Assembly: GCA_950295325.1 (NCBI GenBank)
Contig: OX485803.1
Coordinates: 61,209,554 to 61,273,553 of the forward strand
DNA from: Polytrichum commune
Lineage: Eukaryota; Streptophyta; Polytrichopsida; Polytrichales; Polytrichaceae
Direction: 5' to 3'
DNA: 64,000 nt
Made by a program: the position numbers and the translations under genes. Shown piece after piece: positions 37,086 through 51,000 of this stretch (the first letter of the stretch is position 1; each line of letters starts with the position of its first letter). Under the pieces are notes generated by a model that saw only the letters and a program-made list of their open reading frames with translations, did no database searches and was not told the origin of the DNA.

Positions 37086-37379
37086 AATATGAAGCAAACT
37101 TGCCAAGTTGAGAAACCTACATGTTTCCATGTTATTTGATAGGATATATCAGCAGGTAAGAACAAACAGTTACTGACGAATGAAATCTAGTCAACCAGTT
37201 CACATGCTGGAAACATTACCAAATTTGTGATTGTTTATCATGGGCAGCATGACACTTGTTTGTGACACAAACAATTTACAATGATTGCCTACATAAGACG
37301 GTCATGATGCAGAGAAGAAGAATGAACATGTAAGTATGCAAAAGAGCATTGTCTTTTTGAGAATGTAATATTGTATGCT

Positions 37380-40250
37380 CTTTGTGATCAACCCCCATAA
37401 GTTTATGTGGTATTGGAAGATGTTAAACACTGAACTTGTCTACAGTCTCTTAGGGTTTGATACCCCCACATCAGGTCCCACTCTCACCTTTTCCTACCTC
37501 TACTCGTTATACCCAACACCTCTCTGTTTCTCATTCAGCTTCACCAACTTACACCTATACAACAGCCCAGCCATTTGCCACAACTTACAATTCACCACAA
37601 ATGCTTGCATTCAAACAACACACTATCTGTTTTATTCCTCCATATCAACCGTGTGGCAACAATACATATCACCTTGTTCTCTGCATATCAGCCTTACTGC
37701 ACACAATGCATACTCCTATCTCCTAAGAAAATCTCTACAACTTCTTTTCTCCACTACACTTACCGCTCTGAGACCTACACATCTTTTACCCAACTTATTC
37801 GCCCACCCGCTCCCCTTACTTCTGCAATATGGCTCACCTCACCTAATGCGCAATCCACAGGCAACTCCATTCGTCAAACTTGATTCTCCACATCCTATTG
37901 CCCCCCTACTACAATCACTCCCCACTCAGCTCACTCCTACTTTAGCCATCTCCCAAGCGCTCTATTCTCCAAAGAACGTTTACAATAGTGTGTTGGGGAA
38001 GTCCTGCCATAGACACGCTCAATAGACAAAACACATTGTTAGCACTCTGCTGTCAATTACAAATCAGATTTGACAAAAACCACACCATACTTGCCATTAC
38101 CATAAAAAGAACTTGCTATTGCTCGTCTCATAGCAATGATGTCACCCTGGGTTATTCTGTGTTCAACCTTGTCCATGCCATTGTCTACTCAGGACCAAAT
38201 AAAGAAAAAATCATCACATGGCTGCTCAAAATTGATCTTAATCACCCTCAGATCAAGGCTCTTCCTCTTCTTCGTAATGATATGGCATTTATCCTAGAAT
38301 TGCACGGTATAAGCATAAGCAAAGGTGGAGAAGGATATGACATTCCTTCTTCAGCCTCAATTTTAAGCTTAAACTTAGGGTCTGGATCCTAGTCGGCCAT
38401 AGCACTAGTGCATTGCCTTGTATTTCATCCAGTAAAACTATACATCTTGCACTTTACTTGAGATCCATCAAATCACTGAACCCGCTCCTGACATAGGCTA
38501 TGCTTATGTGAGGAGTTTGCTCTTTGAGCATGTGAAAGAACATATTCTTACCTGCAAACCTCATTTCGACAACGAAAAGTTTACTGTGAGCAACCCCATG
38601 CACCTGGCTCCAGGACAAACTGTTGCAGATGCCAAAGCTTGCAACCTAGCTCTTACATCCATCTTAGTCACCACCCAGTATAGTGAGGAACAGGTGACTA
38701 CCTATTGCCGCTCCCTCTTCCATCCCCATCGCATTTACTCTGTCATATTCGGGCGAGCAAATGGGAACATTGAGAAATATCACGAGAGTAATGCATGTGT
38801 AGTTTGTAAGTCTCTTTCTTCTTATATTGTTTGGAGCAAACAACGTCAAGTGCAATTCCTGAAGCGTACATGTTATCTCTACCCACATTGTTTTTGGAGA
38901 GATGACTCCCAGCCATCTCTTGCAGTCAGAAAGCTCGGAAAGGATCTTCATCGCCATACGTACGCCACAACAGTTGAAGCTTTGGGCACTACAACACCGG
39001 GTATCTTGAAAGAAGGCCATTCTATACTGAAAGATGAAGTCTCAACAACATGGTGTTAAACTCGGCTGAACAACATGGAGCACAACATACAGGTGTCCAA
39101 AAAACAAGACCTCAATGCCACACAACAAAGCATCATCAACCATTGCGACGAACATGCAACCACAATCCTCCAACGCCTACTTCACATACAATCAGCCCTC
39201 GGCCAATTCCCGGCACATATAGCAACAAAATTCACATGGGTAGGTAGCCTTCCTAAGCCATCGTCTTTCTCTCAAGCCCACACATCTGATAGCCTCCTTT
39301 ATAACACTCGTGTCTAGCATCCACTAGGAGTCCCAGTTTGTTCTCTCATTGCTTGCTTTATGGCCCAGGCAGTATGCCATTTTCATTATACTATGTTATT
39401 CCATCACATTGTTTCTTCTTCATTTCAACTATTTGTTTGTGTTCCAGGAGAAACTCTCCCTCATGCCTAATCTCCCAAGCTCTAAATTTCTATCATTGTC
39501 AAACCCTAACTTCTCCCTTACCATGCTTAACTTTCCAACTCCACTCATTGTCACTTTTCACCTCCCCTTACATACTCCGATGAACACCCCTTGTGCTCCA
39601 CTTTGCACATCCCTCCCTCAAAATACTATGCCTTCCTTACTTGTACTCACTCTAGCCACATGCCTTCCAAACCTCACTAAATGGTATTCCCTTGAGTATG
39701 AAACTTTGACATCGTCAATCCCTAAAGCCTCTCAATGGCCAATTAGTGCCTCCAATCTAAGACAACTCAAATCCCCATATTGCCCACCGTGCCAAAATCC
39801 GCCAATGAACCAACCCACACAATTCTCTCACTTCCCAATTCACAATGGCCACATCATATTTTTTGTTATCATCTTTTCCACACTTTTTCACACACCTCCC
39901 CCCCAATGACATCAACCACAAAATTACACCCCCTCATCAACCCCATGTCTACCTACCCCCCGACCTTCCACACCTACCTATCACTACTTCTCACAAGTAT
40001 CCCTCACCCCCACTACATACATAACACTTCTCCCTACACACCTCACTAATCATCTTTTGTCCCTCTCATTTTTAGTTACCGACATGAGTCACACGTACTT
40101 ATCTTCATTAACATGCTCTCTCCTCCCTAATCACCCCCCTTTGCCACATCACACACACTTCATCCCTCCTAAACAACTCTCCCACACTTATTATTCACCC
40201 CAATCTCTATGACAAATGGCTAACACATATTTCCCATCTTCCAACGCCCC
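37380..40250 (+). mobile_element. Probable 5' part of a LINE (ORF1-like region), decayed
   Basis: The plus strand is strikingly poor in G and rich in C and T, the same composition as the reverse transcriptase region at 42.1-43.5 kb. Long open stretches lie at 37375-38025, 37988-38392, 38508-39059 and 39349-39909 in changing frames. The Pro/Thr-rich first segment and the segment ending LLHIQSALGQFPAHIATKFT look like ORF1-type LINE sequence, but I have no diagnostic domain here. Continuity with the RT region is inferred. Confidence 0.45.
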
Positions 40251-40289
40251 CACCCCACCCCCATCTTTGTCCTACACATTTCAGGCCAC

Positions 40290-41270
40290 ACACACGATGA
40301 TATTGATGCATCTTTTGGGCGGTGGAGCATGAAGTTGCAAGAGAAGGATTTTCCAACAATCTCATTATTGATGAAGTCGTACATGGATTTAGAGAACGTT
40401 CTTGTCATCCCCCATATGATCGAGGAGGTGCCCGACTTCAAGGCATTTATAAAACCGTATATTCGAAGTGGAGCTCACCGATTGATCGGGCATACGAAGG
40501 CACAACAATTCTGGTTCTACATGCGTGACGATGGTGTTCCCGCCATGTAATACAAGTTGTTGTGCACAACACAAGATTGGAGCCCGCCGGAGGGTCTCCT
40601 TGTATGGCGCGTTGATGTGGGTGGAAGGACGATGTTGCTGTACGGGGAGCCTAAGCCTTACAAACCAATATCCATGAATAATTTGGAGGATATTGTGAAA
40701 GGCATATCAGGCTTCATACAATATTGGGAGAGTTTGAGGGTAATGGATGTTGACATCATTATGGGAGTTAGATACATTATTGGAACATGTTCATGCCGCC
40801 TTGGCAAACCTTCACCAAGATACCCCCCCCCCTTACTTTGAGGCATAGATTTTGGCCACAAACGTGTGTCGATGTACAAGCTTCAAAGGCTAGCCTTTTG
40901 AGAAATGAAGAGGTTCGTGAGGAATTTGATGTGGACCACCATTACGTCGGGCCTGCTAGTAATCATCACTCACCATCTTTCCGTATTGCAGTGGATTGTT
41001 ATGAAGGTTATATGCTTATTTTGCGCCCTGAAGATGAGACATATGCAAAGCCAATGTGGGTGGGAAGAGCTTTGTCCAAACCAAATTTTACAACTTCTAA
41101 CCCTCATTTTCGACAGAATACTACCGACCGACGGCATGGAATGAATATGTAATTTGGCATAACACAAGCTGGGATAGAAATCATAACTTTCAGTGGAAGG
41201 TGGATTCTAAGCACGGCCCATCTTGGATAGATACATATTCCATATTCATAGCATGGAAACCATGAAAAAA
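40290..41270 (+). pseudogene. Fragment of an uncharacterised, transposon-associated plant protein
   Basis: Open pieces in shifting frames read IEEVPDFKAFIKPYIRSGAH, GHTKAQQFWFYMRDDGVP, NNLEDIVKGISGFIQYWE, DHHYVGPASNHHSPSFRIAV, EGYMLILRPEDETYAKPMWV and then YYRPTAWNEYVIWHNTSWDR and WIDTYSIFIAWK. The last part has the look of a BAH-like or WLG-type tail found in large uncharacterised proteins of non-seed plants, often linked to transposons. The identity is not settled. Codon use differs from the G-poor LINE DNA on both sides, so it is a separate insertion. Several frame changes are present. Confidence 0.5.
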
Positions 41271-42100
41271 TCATAGTGAATTAGTGTCCACCTCTCAAAA
41301 ATACATAACTTTTGCAAAAGACAACCTTGCTTGAATCGTACAAGAAGCATGCCATGTTGAATGAGAAGTTGGTAGGATTGTGTTATCATAATTATAGTTT
41401 CATATGTAACTGTAGTGGACACATATTAGTCATATGTATACTCCTCAAAATAGGGGTAGAATTTGGGTTGAACTTAGGAACACTATATTTTTTGGGGTTG
41501 GATGAATATCCATACACAATATTTCATAAAAAATATGAACTAAATTTTATTTTTTTGTTTGGGACTAAATTGTAGGGTTGAATAAATATGCATAAATCAC
41601 ACGATGCTTTGTATATCATAGTGTTTATATTTTATTGACCATGCTAATAATATCCGACATTCTATATGATTTCTTTTGTGAAGTTGGTTTCAAGTGCTCT
41701 ACCCAATGTGCTTATGTTGGCCAACCGCTGATTTTGAGATACTAGGACTGATAATATATTTGAGATTGTTGACAATATAGTTTCGGGCGAATTCATGTTG
41801 TTGTGGTCCATATATTAATTTGAGACAAGAGAAAGTCTCAAATTAGCGAATATAGCATTTTCTCCATCAATCTTGTTATACGTCACTCTCCAATTCCCAA
41901 CTCAAATTTAATCAAAATTTCATTTCGTCACTCCAAATATGTCACCCACTATATATACTCACTCCACTATGGTCCCTCTTATTACAAGCCAAAGATATCA
42001 AGCCAAACCCAGGCCGCCATCTTAATGTATTTTGTCACATGTCCCAAGTCTTCAAAGCTCGGTATAAACACTATTTTACTCCCTATATGTATTCCATGAA
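41271..42100. other. AT-rich spacer with a partial MITE
   Basis: 41801-41858 matches one end of the MITE in the MULE intron (17127-17384), reverse orientation (AATTTGAGACTTTCTCTTGT string). Otherwise nothing is recognised. Confidence 0.45.
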
Positions 42101-45100
42101 ACCTAAATTCTCCCATCTAGTCACCATATTCCTCTCATTCTTTCCCAATGAATCCTTACATACCCAAACTACCCCCCTCACATCACACAGGGAACATAAT
42201 AAAATCCTACATCATAGTCAAAAGGTTTTTGCCCTAGATGCGCAACATTGCCCACCAAATTCCAGCTATTATAGCTACACTAGAAGACACTAAAGTCACT
42301 CAAAAAGATATTTCCATTACATACATTGATGATAAAAACATGTTTGGTTCCATAGATCTGCTCATTTACTAAATATCATGTTTGACGTTGGCCATCCAAT
42401 TGATGCCATTGAACTCATTGAAACCTTTACTCCAATTCCTCCACCTCCTTCCAAACCACGTCCCTTACCACAACCCCTACCATCACCATTAGTCATGGCA
42501 TCATCCAAGGAGACACACTCAACTCTTACCTCTTTACTATCTTCCTCGAACCCTTGTTACAATGGCTTGCTAAAGATTTCCGTAGCTACAAATTTAACAC
42601 CTCTTTAACATTAATTACCACCACAACATATGCCAATGACTTAGCTATTTTAATTGATAATATCCACAAGATCCAAGCTCAACTACTAAACCTCCAACAA
42701 TTCGCCGATCGGGCATGTACAGACCTCAAAATCTCCAGACATACAATAACCAAATGTCCTAATATATCTAAACTTCAGCCTTTGGCTTTTAACATGTACC
42801 CTCAAATCCTGGCAAATTACCTATCATAATCAATCCCTACCCAACCTATGTCAAATGAACCACACACATTCTTAGTTATCACGCTAGTTCCATCCTTCAA
42901 AAACATGCCACCATTGAAATAAACAATTAGTAAAGATAGGTTCCACCTCCTCAACTCCCCTACCTCCTTACAACCAAAAAACAAAGATACTCAATACCAT
43001 CATCTGCCCAAGCATCAAATATGCCTTTTACGTAGCCTTCATTTTTTTGTCCCATATATAGTTAAACTCGATAAAGTTCTTATTGAACTCACCGAACAAA
43101 TTTGTTGAATCCCAATCTCATCCAATATATTTATAAAACTCCCTTGAGGATCCTTTGGGATCAAAGCTCACTCACTTTTACCCATGCTCGCTACAACTCT
43201 AGCTAAACAACCCTCCCAAACTCTTAATGATCTTGGCCAATTACGGGCCATTTACCAAGGCCTTGTCAAGTACATATTTACAAACATTGGAGGCACCAAA
43301 TATCTCCCACATCTAATATACCAAGCTTGCTATACTAGGTGCCCTACTACAAGAGCCCTATACATAATTCAAACAAAATTTAACCTCCACCAAGTTCAAA
43401 CCACTAACACTACAGTCAATACTCCCATTACCATGAGCCACAAGAATTTTCTAGAGCTCACACTAATTCCCATAATGAGAACTAGTGTGGGCCATTTTAA
43501 TTTTTCACCCACACCGAATCTCTAGTTTTCAAAATAGCACGGACCGTGTTAATTGATTTCCTAGAAACTTGGTGTGGGTGACTATTTTATTATATGCATT
43601 TTTTTCCTATAACTATTACTCAATGTGTTGTTTGGAAGTCCTCACGAGCACTTAGGGGAAGACCGAGGGTCTTGGACCCACAATATTTCCACCCAGACTA
43701 GAAGTTAGCGTGGCCCACATTACTTATTTCCACACTAATCTTCCACCCACAACAATACGATTAATTAGCATCCCCTAATAATAGGATTATTTAGTGTACC
43801 TTCCCCAACAACCCCCCCCCCCAACTTGCCATTCTATTATGTGCTCTCCCTGTCATAAAAAGCTAAGTCAATATTAAACAACCCCTCACCAAAGTTCTCT
43901 CCTTCAACATCACAACCCTCCCTCAAATCCAAGACCCTCATGCAATTTGCACCCTCTTCCTATACCGAATTTCATACTTAATATCAAACTAAATCTCACG
44001 TCATTAAAGTTGCATTACATCAAACTTGTGCTATATTCCCTTCCGCCCATATTACATACACATCCTCCCCCAATTCCCCCTCTAATCATCCCCTCCCCCC
44101 CCCCCCTCCACTCAATCCATGGATCCATGAAAATTAATTATTTAGTCCCAATAAATATCTCCTATGACCACCACTTCCTCTTACTCACCCAACTTTGTGA
44201 TCAAACCAAACATCAACAACTCCAAACAAAACTACAAGTCCCTTACACTCACACCCGACCCCTAGACCACCGAGATGTTTAGTTGCTCTTATCATACCCA
44301 ATTTTTTCCTTAAACTCCAAGAATGCAACTTGGACAAAGATATCATTGCTACCAAACCCATCATCCAACTCCACTTGCCCTTCGCCCAAATACATGATCA
44401 CAATGGCACCAAGCTTTAAATTGTCTTTCTTTAAGATGGGTTTATATGTGTTTGGGAACGTTTCTCCTCCACCACCTCCATCCCCCCCCCCCCCTTCCCG
44501 GAATTCACCACAAAGCTTATCCACTTAATTGATAGATATGTCAACTTCTTCCCATGCAATCCTTGCCAAATATTGCTCCCTCTCACACACACCACACCCA
44601 ACTAGATCACATTCTTACACCACTCACAATTACCTTCCACCTTACTCACTCCTACTTTTCCCACTCAATTCACCCATTATTACTCGCCCAATACCAAAGA
44701 CATATTTTTGGCTCCCTGGGACCAGCATTCTCTCATCAATGGCAATGTTGTGGCTATGCCCATATCCCTAACACGTCTTTCCTACCTAAAGTTGTATGTA
44801 TTGTTGCACAACACAACCCCAAAAACCTAACGATCCTAACTATCCCCCATTTCGAATGGATACTAACTCCCAAGGATATCCTTCACCACCCACACATTCA
44901 CCACATTCTCACTATTCCATGTTTTTCCCTTCAATACACCCCACCATCATGTCTTTCCTCATACTACAACACCAAAGAACCTCACCTCCTCACAATTCTC
45001 TACATATCTCACCAACCTCACCCCCCCTGCCCCCCGTATTACCTCCCTTGATTCCTTTACTTTTATTGCCAATTTGTACCATTGCACTTCAAATCCAAAC

Positions 45101-45620
45101 ACCAACACCGTCCTTCAGTCCATTCTTCCTATCACATATGGACTCATGAACTGACACCGCCCATGCCCCTATACACCTTATCAAATACCTCCCCCAACAA
45201 TCCTCCCGTAACGATGGTTCATTCACCTCTCCAAATAAACATGGCAATGGCAATATGGCATGATGCAGCATATACTATGGCTCCACTAATACTGGCCAAA
45301 CTCCTTGGTTATCCCAACATCCTCTAGGTTTAATTATACACCTACCTCTTGTTATACCACGCACAAAAACGTTGCCCACATACGTACATATTTTTATGGA
45401 TAGCTTAAACAACATATATTTCCTCATTGATCACTCTTGTCATCCCTTCACACAACATAACCACCCTAACAATAGTTTTTGTTAACATTCTTTATCACAT
45501 TCGCATTACACCTCACCATGTCACTATCCATCATTTGTTTTTGAATGTTTCTATAAGTAGGTTGTATTTATTTAGTTCTTACGTGGCGGTAGTGGTGGGG
45601 AATCTGTCTTGACAATAGGT
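42100..45620 (+). mobile_element. LINE ORF2: reverse transcriptase and RNase H regions, decayed
   Basis: In changing frames the RT reads HHSQKVFALDAQHCPPNSS, then DTKVTQKDISITYIDDKN, then IIQGDTLNSYLFTIFLEPLL, TTTYANDLAILIDNIHKIQA (the YxDD site as YAND), and NDLGQLRAIYQGLVKYIFTN. The stretch from 43460 to 43798 is an inserted MITE. Downstream, around 45205-45420, DGSFTSPNKHGNGNM, the leading Asp of an RNase H fold, and a TYVHIFMDSLNN segment support an RNase H domain. Composition is G-poor. Many stops and frame changes mean the copy is dead. Confidence 0.75.
43460..43798. mobile_element. MITE of the CACTAAATAATCC family, copy 2, inserted in the LINE
   Basis: The right end is the reverse complement of ACACTAAATAATCCTATTAT and the left begins CACTAATTCCCATAATGAGA. 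The interior carries the TTTCCACCCAGACTAGAAG string in inverted orientation to 28250-28270. It interrupts the LINE coding region. Confidence 0.6.
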
Positions 45621-45709
45621 TCAACGACTTCTATGATGTTTGGTGGGGTTGGAGTTAGTGGGGGTTGACTCTCAATTGGGACTCCTAGTATGCATAGGAT
45701 GCTTGGTTT

Positions 45710-46202
45710 GAGAGGCTATTTACATCATGGACTGTGAAGTCGTCTCTTGCTCCTCTAAAAAATATGTGATTGGCGGTTTAATTCGTCCCAAAAGCACTTC
45801 GGTTTACAACGGGTTTTGTAGTGGGAGAAGCAAAAGGGATTCTCTCTCTACAAATGTCAAGTGACCATGGCACAGAAATGTCGTTTTAATTTTTTTTCAA
45901 ACGTTTTTCATAGTAACTGTTACAAGGAAAGAAGGGAAGAAGAAGGGGGGGAGGTCAAACATGAAGAAAATATCCAAAACTACCATTTTTGGACATATAT
46001 TCAAATATATATATATATCCACTTTTTGGTGCATGGTCACTTCTCTTGGTCCACATTCGGTTTACACTTAGTCAGAGCCCCAAAGGCTTTAAGAATGTTT
46101 TTTTTAGAAATTGGACCATGGAAGTGTTACCGTGAAGTGTGACCATGAAAAAATGCCCTCTAACATGGGACAACTTCATGGTCCATGATGTAAACAACGC
46201 CT
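45710..46202. mobile_element. PIF/Harbinger-like MITE, family 1, copy 2 (diverged)
   Basis: GGCTATTTACATCATGGACT at the left pairs with the reverse complement of the right end (GGCGTTGTTTACATCATGGA). The GAAGTCGTC / GACAACTTC segments are shared with the copy at 27353-27866. Target duplication is imperfect (TGA/TTA). Confidence 0.65.
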
Positions 46203-46209
46203 TAGTCTT

Positions 46210-48056
46210 CCTAAGCATGCACATGAGTTGAGGGTGCATGTGCATTGGTATAGCCATTTTGGGATTGTTATGTATGGGTGTCTAGTGTTTTGGTTTTCTA
46301 CGTTGACAAGCGTGTAGCATGGTGTGTGTTTGTTGGATTGGAGGGTGTGGGTTATTTGGTGGAGTACTTTGTTATGGTGGGCTATGCAAAGCCCTTTTAT
46401 CTGTTGGTTAGTGCATCGGGTAATAAGTGTAGTCGCATGTCTAGTTGGTTATATGGGTATAATGTGTAGTTTGGGTTAGGTGTGTATTTGGTCACAATAT
46501 ATATTTTGGTGGTTGCCCATATATTAGGTGCATTGGATATGCCAAAGGCTTTTCATAAGTGGTTGGAGAGTTTGTGGTTGATTTGGTTGTGTGGGTATCC
46601 ATTTGTCTATGTATGGGAATTTGGATTGTGTTAATAATGGTTGTTTATTTTTTTATGTGTGTTCTATTTATGTAGGTTTGTAGGTCTTGAATTGCGCCAT
46701 CATCTGCTTTGGTTGGGATGCCGTGTAGGCAATAGGATGTAGTGTGCACAACGGTGTATGTGGGGTGTGGAGGTTGGTTTGTTTAGGGTGGTTCCCATAT
46801 TCGCTTGTTGGCATGCTATCTTATTGTCTATTACTCTGATGTGGGCCCAAACTTTTTGGATTGCCATTTTGTGGTAGGTTCATCTTGTTTGATTTACCAT
46901 GGGTGAGATGAATAGTTTGTCAAGGTGGTTGTATTTTCATGATGAGTGCCTGATGTGGTAATTTATTAGATAAATTTTGTTTTAAGTTGTATGTGAGTAC
47001 GAAGGTTGCCATGTGTGTGGTCTCTTATGGTAGTTAGAGCAATTAGAATAGCATTTGAATATGCTCTTAGTATGTTTTGTAGGCCAGGGAGTATTTCGGC
47101 AATGTGGAGGTTGTTGTTTGGGTTGTATACTCCGGAGGTTGCTATATTGCCCACACCATGTTCTTTAGGTGATACAAATGATTTGTTTGTTGTGAGTTGG
47201 ATTTGAGGGTAGTTGTGTTGTATACACAAGGGGGAGGGGGTCGACTCCTCGGTGAGGGATGTACTTCACATGCAACCGAGGGGTGTTATTGAATGGACCA
47301 ATCAATTACCTAATTATTTGGTTTGTGATGTTTTAAGGGTCCATATAATTGCTTACAAATTGTGAAGGGGGTTATTTTAAGCCCCTAAATTTATTATAAT
47401 AGATTGAAGTAAATTAGGAAAAGTGAAATCCAAAGACCGAAGACAATGATATTTCTAACAATTCGAGTGCCAGAAGTAAAATCAAGTTATAATGGAATGA
47501 CATCATGAAACATTGAGTTCCAAATGACAATTGTTTTTGTACTCACAATCAAAAATTATAAACTACAATATGTCATGTTTCAAAAATGTTGCTATTACAT
47601 GCACTCAATGGCACAAACAACACACAAATGCTCCATTATCAGCATGAGGATGATTTATCCCACACAACAAATTAAACCTAGGAGGTTGTGGTTGAGTGCT
47701 ACATGGCATGGATGGAAGAGTTTGGATTCTTCGGCCCATTTTAGTTGTTTATTTTCGTTGAGTTTTGGGGAGTGTCCCATTGGCATTGGTAGTGCTTTCT
47801 TAATGGTTTGGCCTCCTCATTTCTAATTCTAAGTGGCGGGTAGGGGTTTTGATGTCAATGACGGGGAGTGTATTTGTTTTCCATTCATGTGGTTGTTTGG
47901 ATTATGTCTATCGGTAAGAGTTTGGGGTGTGTGGATATGTGGAGAAGTGAGGGTGGCGGGTTGTGGTGAGGGTAGAGTTGGTGGAAATAGGAGGTTGACT
48001 TGTTGGAGGGCTTCTTTGTTTAGTTTTGGTGCGGATTTGAATTACTTTATTTAAAC
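46210..48056 (-). mobile_element. Minus-strand LINE fragment (RNase H region recognisable)
   Basis: The plus strand here is C-poor and G/T-rich, the mirror image of the 37.4-45.6 kb LINE. On the minus strand 47229-46966 reads SGVYNPNNNLHIAEILPGLQ then AILIALTTIRDHTHG, which fits an RNase H segment of the same LINE type. Other minus-strand reading at 48050-47600 (HIHTPQTLTDRHNPNNHMNG) is LINE-like in composition only. It is decayed. Confidence 0.6.
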
Positions 48057-48059
48057 TTT

Positions 48060-51000
48060 CCTACAATGAGATCGAACTATGTATTCAAGACACAAATCTA
48101 AATTCAACTGAAAGTTCATATGTGATACCTCCAAAAGAAAGAAACATTCTCGTTTTGACCTCTTATAATTTTTGCATCTCAACTCCATTCTTTACACTTG
48201 ATACGATGATCTTCATCGTGGACAATTGCTAGTCAGATGAAACAATTTGAAGCAGCAAAAAAGTGTATGCGGAGTTTAGCCCATTATAGGGTTTGTTATA
48301 GGCCCACATACCTTAGTTTGCAGAGATAATGCCGATTCTCATGTGTTTTCCCACCCAAATCATGCAGCCTGAACAATTGTTTTAGGTTTAAATTAAATGT
48401 GGGCAGCTGAGTCCCTGACCAGTATTTAGTGACGGCTTAGGAGCTTCAATGCGTGCATGTCATGTCCAAGTCTCTGTCAAGAGGTACTTTTTGGATGACG
48501 GCCAGGGTTACAATATAGTACCCATAAACGATTAAAATAGTGCAATTATGAAGCTTATTTCGTAAGAGTACGATATGTGGCTGAGGTTGTGCTAACTTAA
48601 GTTAGATAAAAACATTAGGTCAATGGAGGCAGGGAGGGAATTATCACATACGAGCGTACCTCTCATCCATCCAACACCAAAAACTTGACCCTCTATAGGT
48701 TTGTTGTCGATTTGTTTTAAATGATTTTGAGTGGACTAATTTGGGGTCTTTTTAAGGCTAGTTTTGGTGTTGAAACAATTAATAAGAAATCTTTGGGTTG
48801 CATATAGTGTTAGGATTTTTAAGTTAGATGAATGAAAGGGTGGATCATATACGAGAATTCTTTCTCTCCCAGGGCCATTCCAAAAGAATATAACTTAGAA
48901 AGTTTCAACTTGTTGTTGAGTTACGTGATCATGATAGCTCTTCAGTGCTCAATCATCCATGTCATGGATAAATCTATGTAAATAATGAGTTCGCACCGCA
49001 TATTGCTTGTAGATGGAATGCCTAAAAAAAACTAACAACAATGAAGTTTCCAATTCAATTGTCCTCGTCGGTGGTTTGAGGTTAGTCCTTGGTGGTTGAT
49101 TTGGTCAGTTGCTCTTGGCTCCATCTTAGGTTGTGTTTGTGGAGTGTGATGTGCACGAGGAGTCTCACCTCCCCTCAAAGGACAATTTTTTTTTTGTTCG
49201 TTTGCAATTTATAGCGTTGGTCTAAATCGATCTCATATCTCTAAAAAAAATAAAAGATGGAATGTCTAATGACATCAACCTTTTCACTAGGTGGAAAATG
49301 GTGCATGGTGTGTGGAGTTAGCCATGATCATAAGTTGGATAGTAGGTATATGCCACATAATAGACGGAGGGTGGATGACCTTACCCTTTAGGCCCGGTTG
49401 AATTGTGAGGAGGTCTTAGTATTTAGACAGACAATTTATAAACATTTGCTTATTGGAACAAACATGAATGAGTATCCTCTTCATCCTCATGATATTGGTT
49501 TTTTGTTTTAGGGGTGGGAAGATCGTGCTTACATCATCCTCGATATACATTCAATTTTAACTTGAGTCTCTTCATTCTTCAAAACAATTTCGTATGCATA
49601 TTTAATAATTACACTCATAGGCATACAAAAAATTGTGGCAGATGTTAAGAGAGGTTTTGAAGAAACTTGCCTAGGCTCAAAATTTACAAAGTTGAACCCC
49701 ATTATAATACATGTCATATACAAACCTCGCCATACATCATGAGGCATACATTTGAACTTATTATATCATGAATGTATGGGCTACTGGTCTTTTTGTTATC
49801 AATTCGAATGGAATCGAGGAGATGATGAGAGCTCACAAGAGTGGGAGAATATGAAAGCTAGCCTAGAGAGAAGCAAAACAATGTTAATCCAAAAACAAGA
49901 TTGTGCACTAAAGGTGTTACAAGCCTTCCCAAATTGGAAGAGTTGACAACATCGATTACGACTTCCCCCAAAGTGGAAGAGATCAAGACAACGCTCACAA
50001 AACATTACAAATTGTTATAATATAAAAGGAGTGACACCATGGATCATAGAGGTGGAGGCATTAGAATGTAGGTTTCCATGTAGGCTGCTTGCCCATCATA
50101 TTCTAGAAAATAATGGGTTGGAGGTGTTCGCATGTAGTTATGCACAAGCTACCATCCAACCACAATACGGGGGTCCACTAGAATGTGGAGGGCAATGGAC
50201 ACGGGATGATAGATTTCCATGCGTCCATTACAAGATCTTAAACTTGAAAGTGTTGGTCACCGAAGGATTGAGACTAATTGGAGACTCAAGAAAACCATGT
50301 TGGTCTAGAACTCCATCCTTGATAGCCGGGAGGAGGAGATAAGTAGATGAGTATGGATTTGAGAAGATGAAAGTAGCTAGTTGGCACATACGAACCCTAC
50401 CCCACTAAATTCCCTCTACATTTGGACACAAAGTTGTCCTTATTCACACTATAATCTGGTGGGCGAGCGGCCTACATGGAAACTCACCCTTATTCGAGTT
50501 GCATGTAGGTACTCCAAATGAATATGAACTCAAAGGGCCTCATCAAATTACAATTTAGATATTTACTATGCAGTGGGCCTTCTTCACAAATACCCTTTGA
50601 ATTAAAACTTGCTCACTTACTCAACCACGAGCTGAAATTGGTGAGTTGAAGCCATGGTTGAAGTAAAGCAATTGAGTGTACAATTATCAGCCTACAAAGA
50701 CAAGTTGCTCTTTCCTAGTCACAAGCTACGTGGTCACTCTTTTTGATGAGGATTGACTATGTGCTGTAAATACATTTACATTCAAGGAGTATAATTGACA
50801 AAGATTTGGGCAGGATTTATGTGGTCACTCGAGGAGAAAGAGGATCTTTACTTTGACTTAGAGCTTATAAATTTATAAATTTTGCATTTTCAATGATGAA
50901 TTTGAAACTCAAAATGATCATTAAGTTTGTGATATACAATTGCCAACCAAATGAGATAATGTTTTAGCTAATCGAACAAATTGATATGTAGGGGTTTTCC

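Noticed and set aside
44279-44528. Pro-rich and Gly-rich frames on both strands
   Set aside because: Produced by a C-rich homopolymer region of the decayed LINE.
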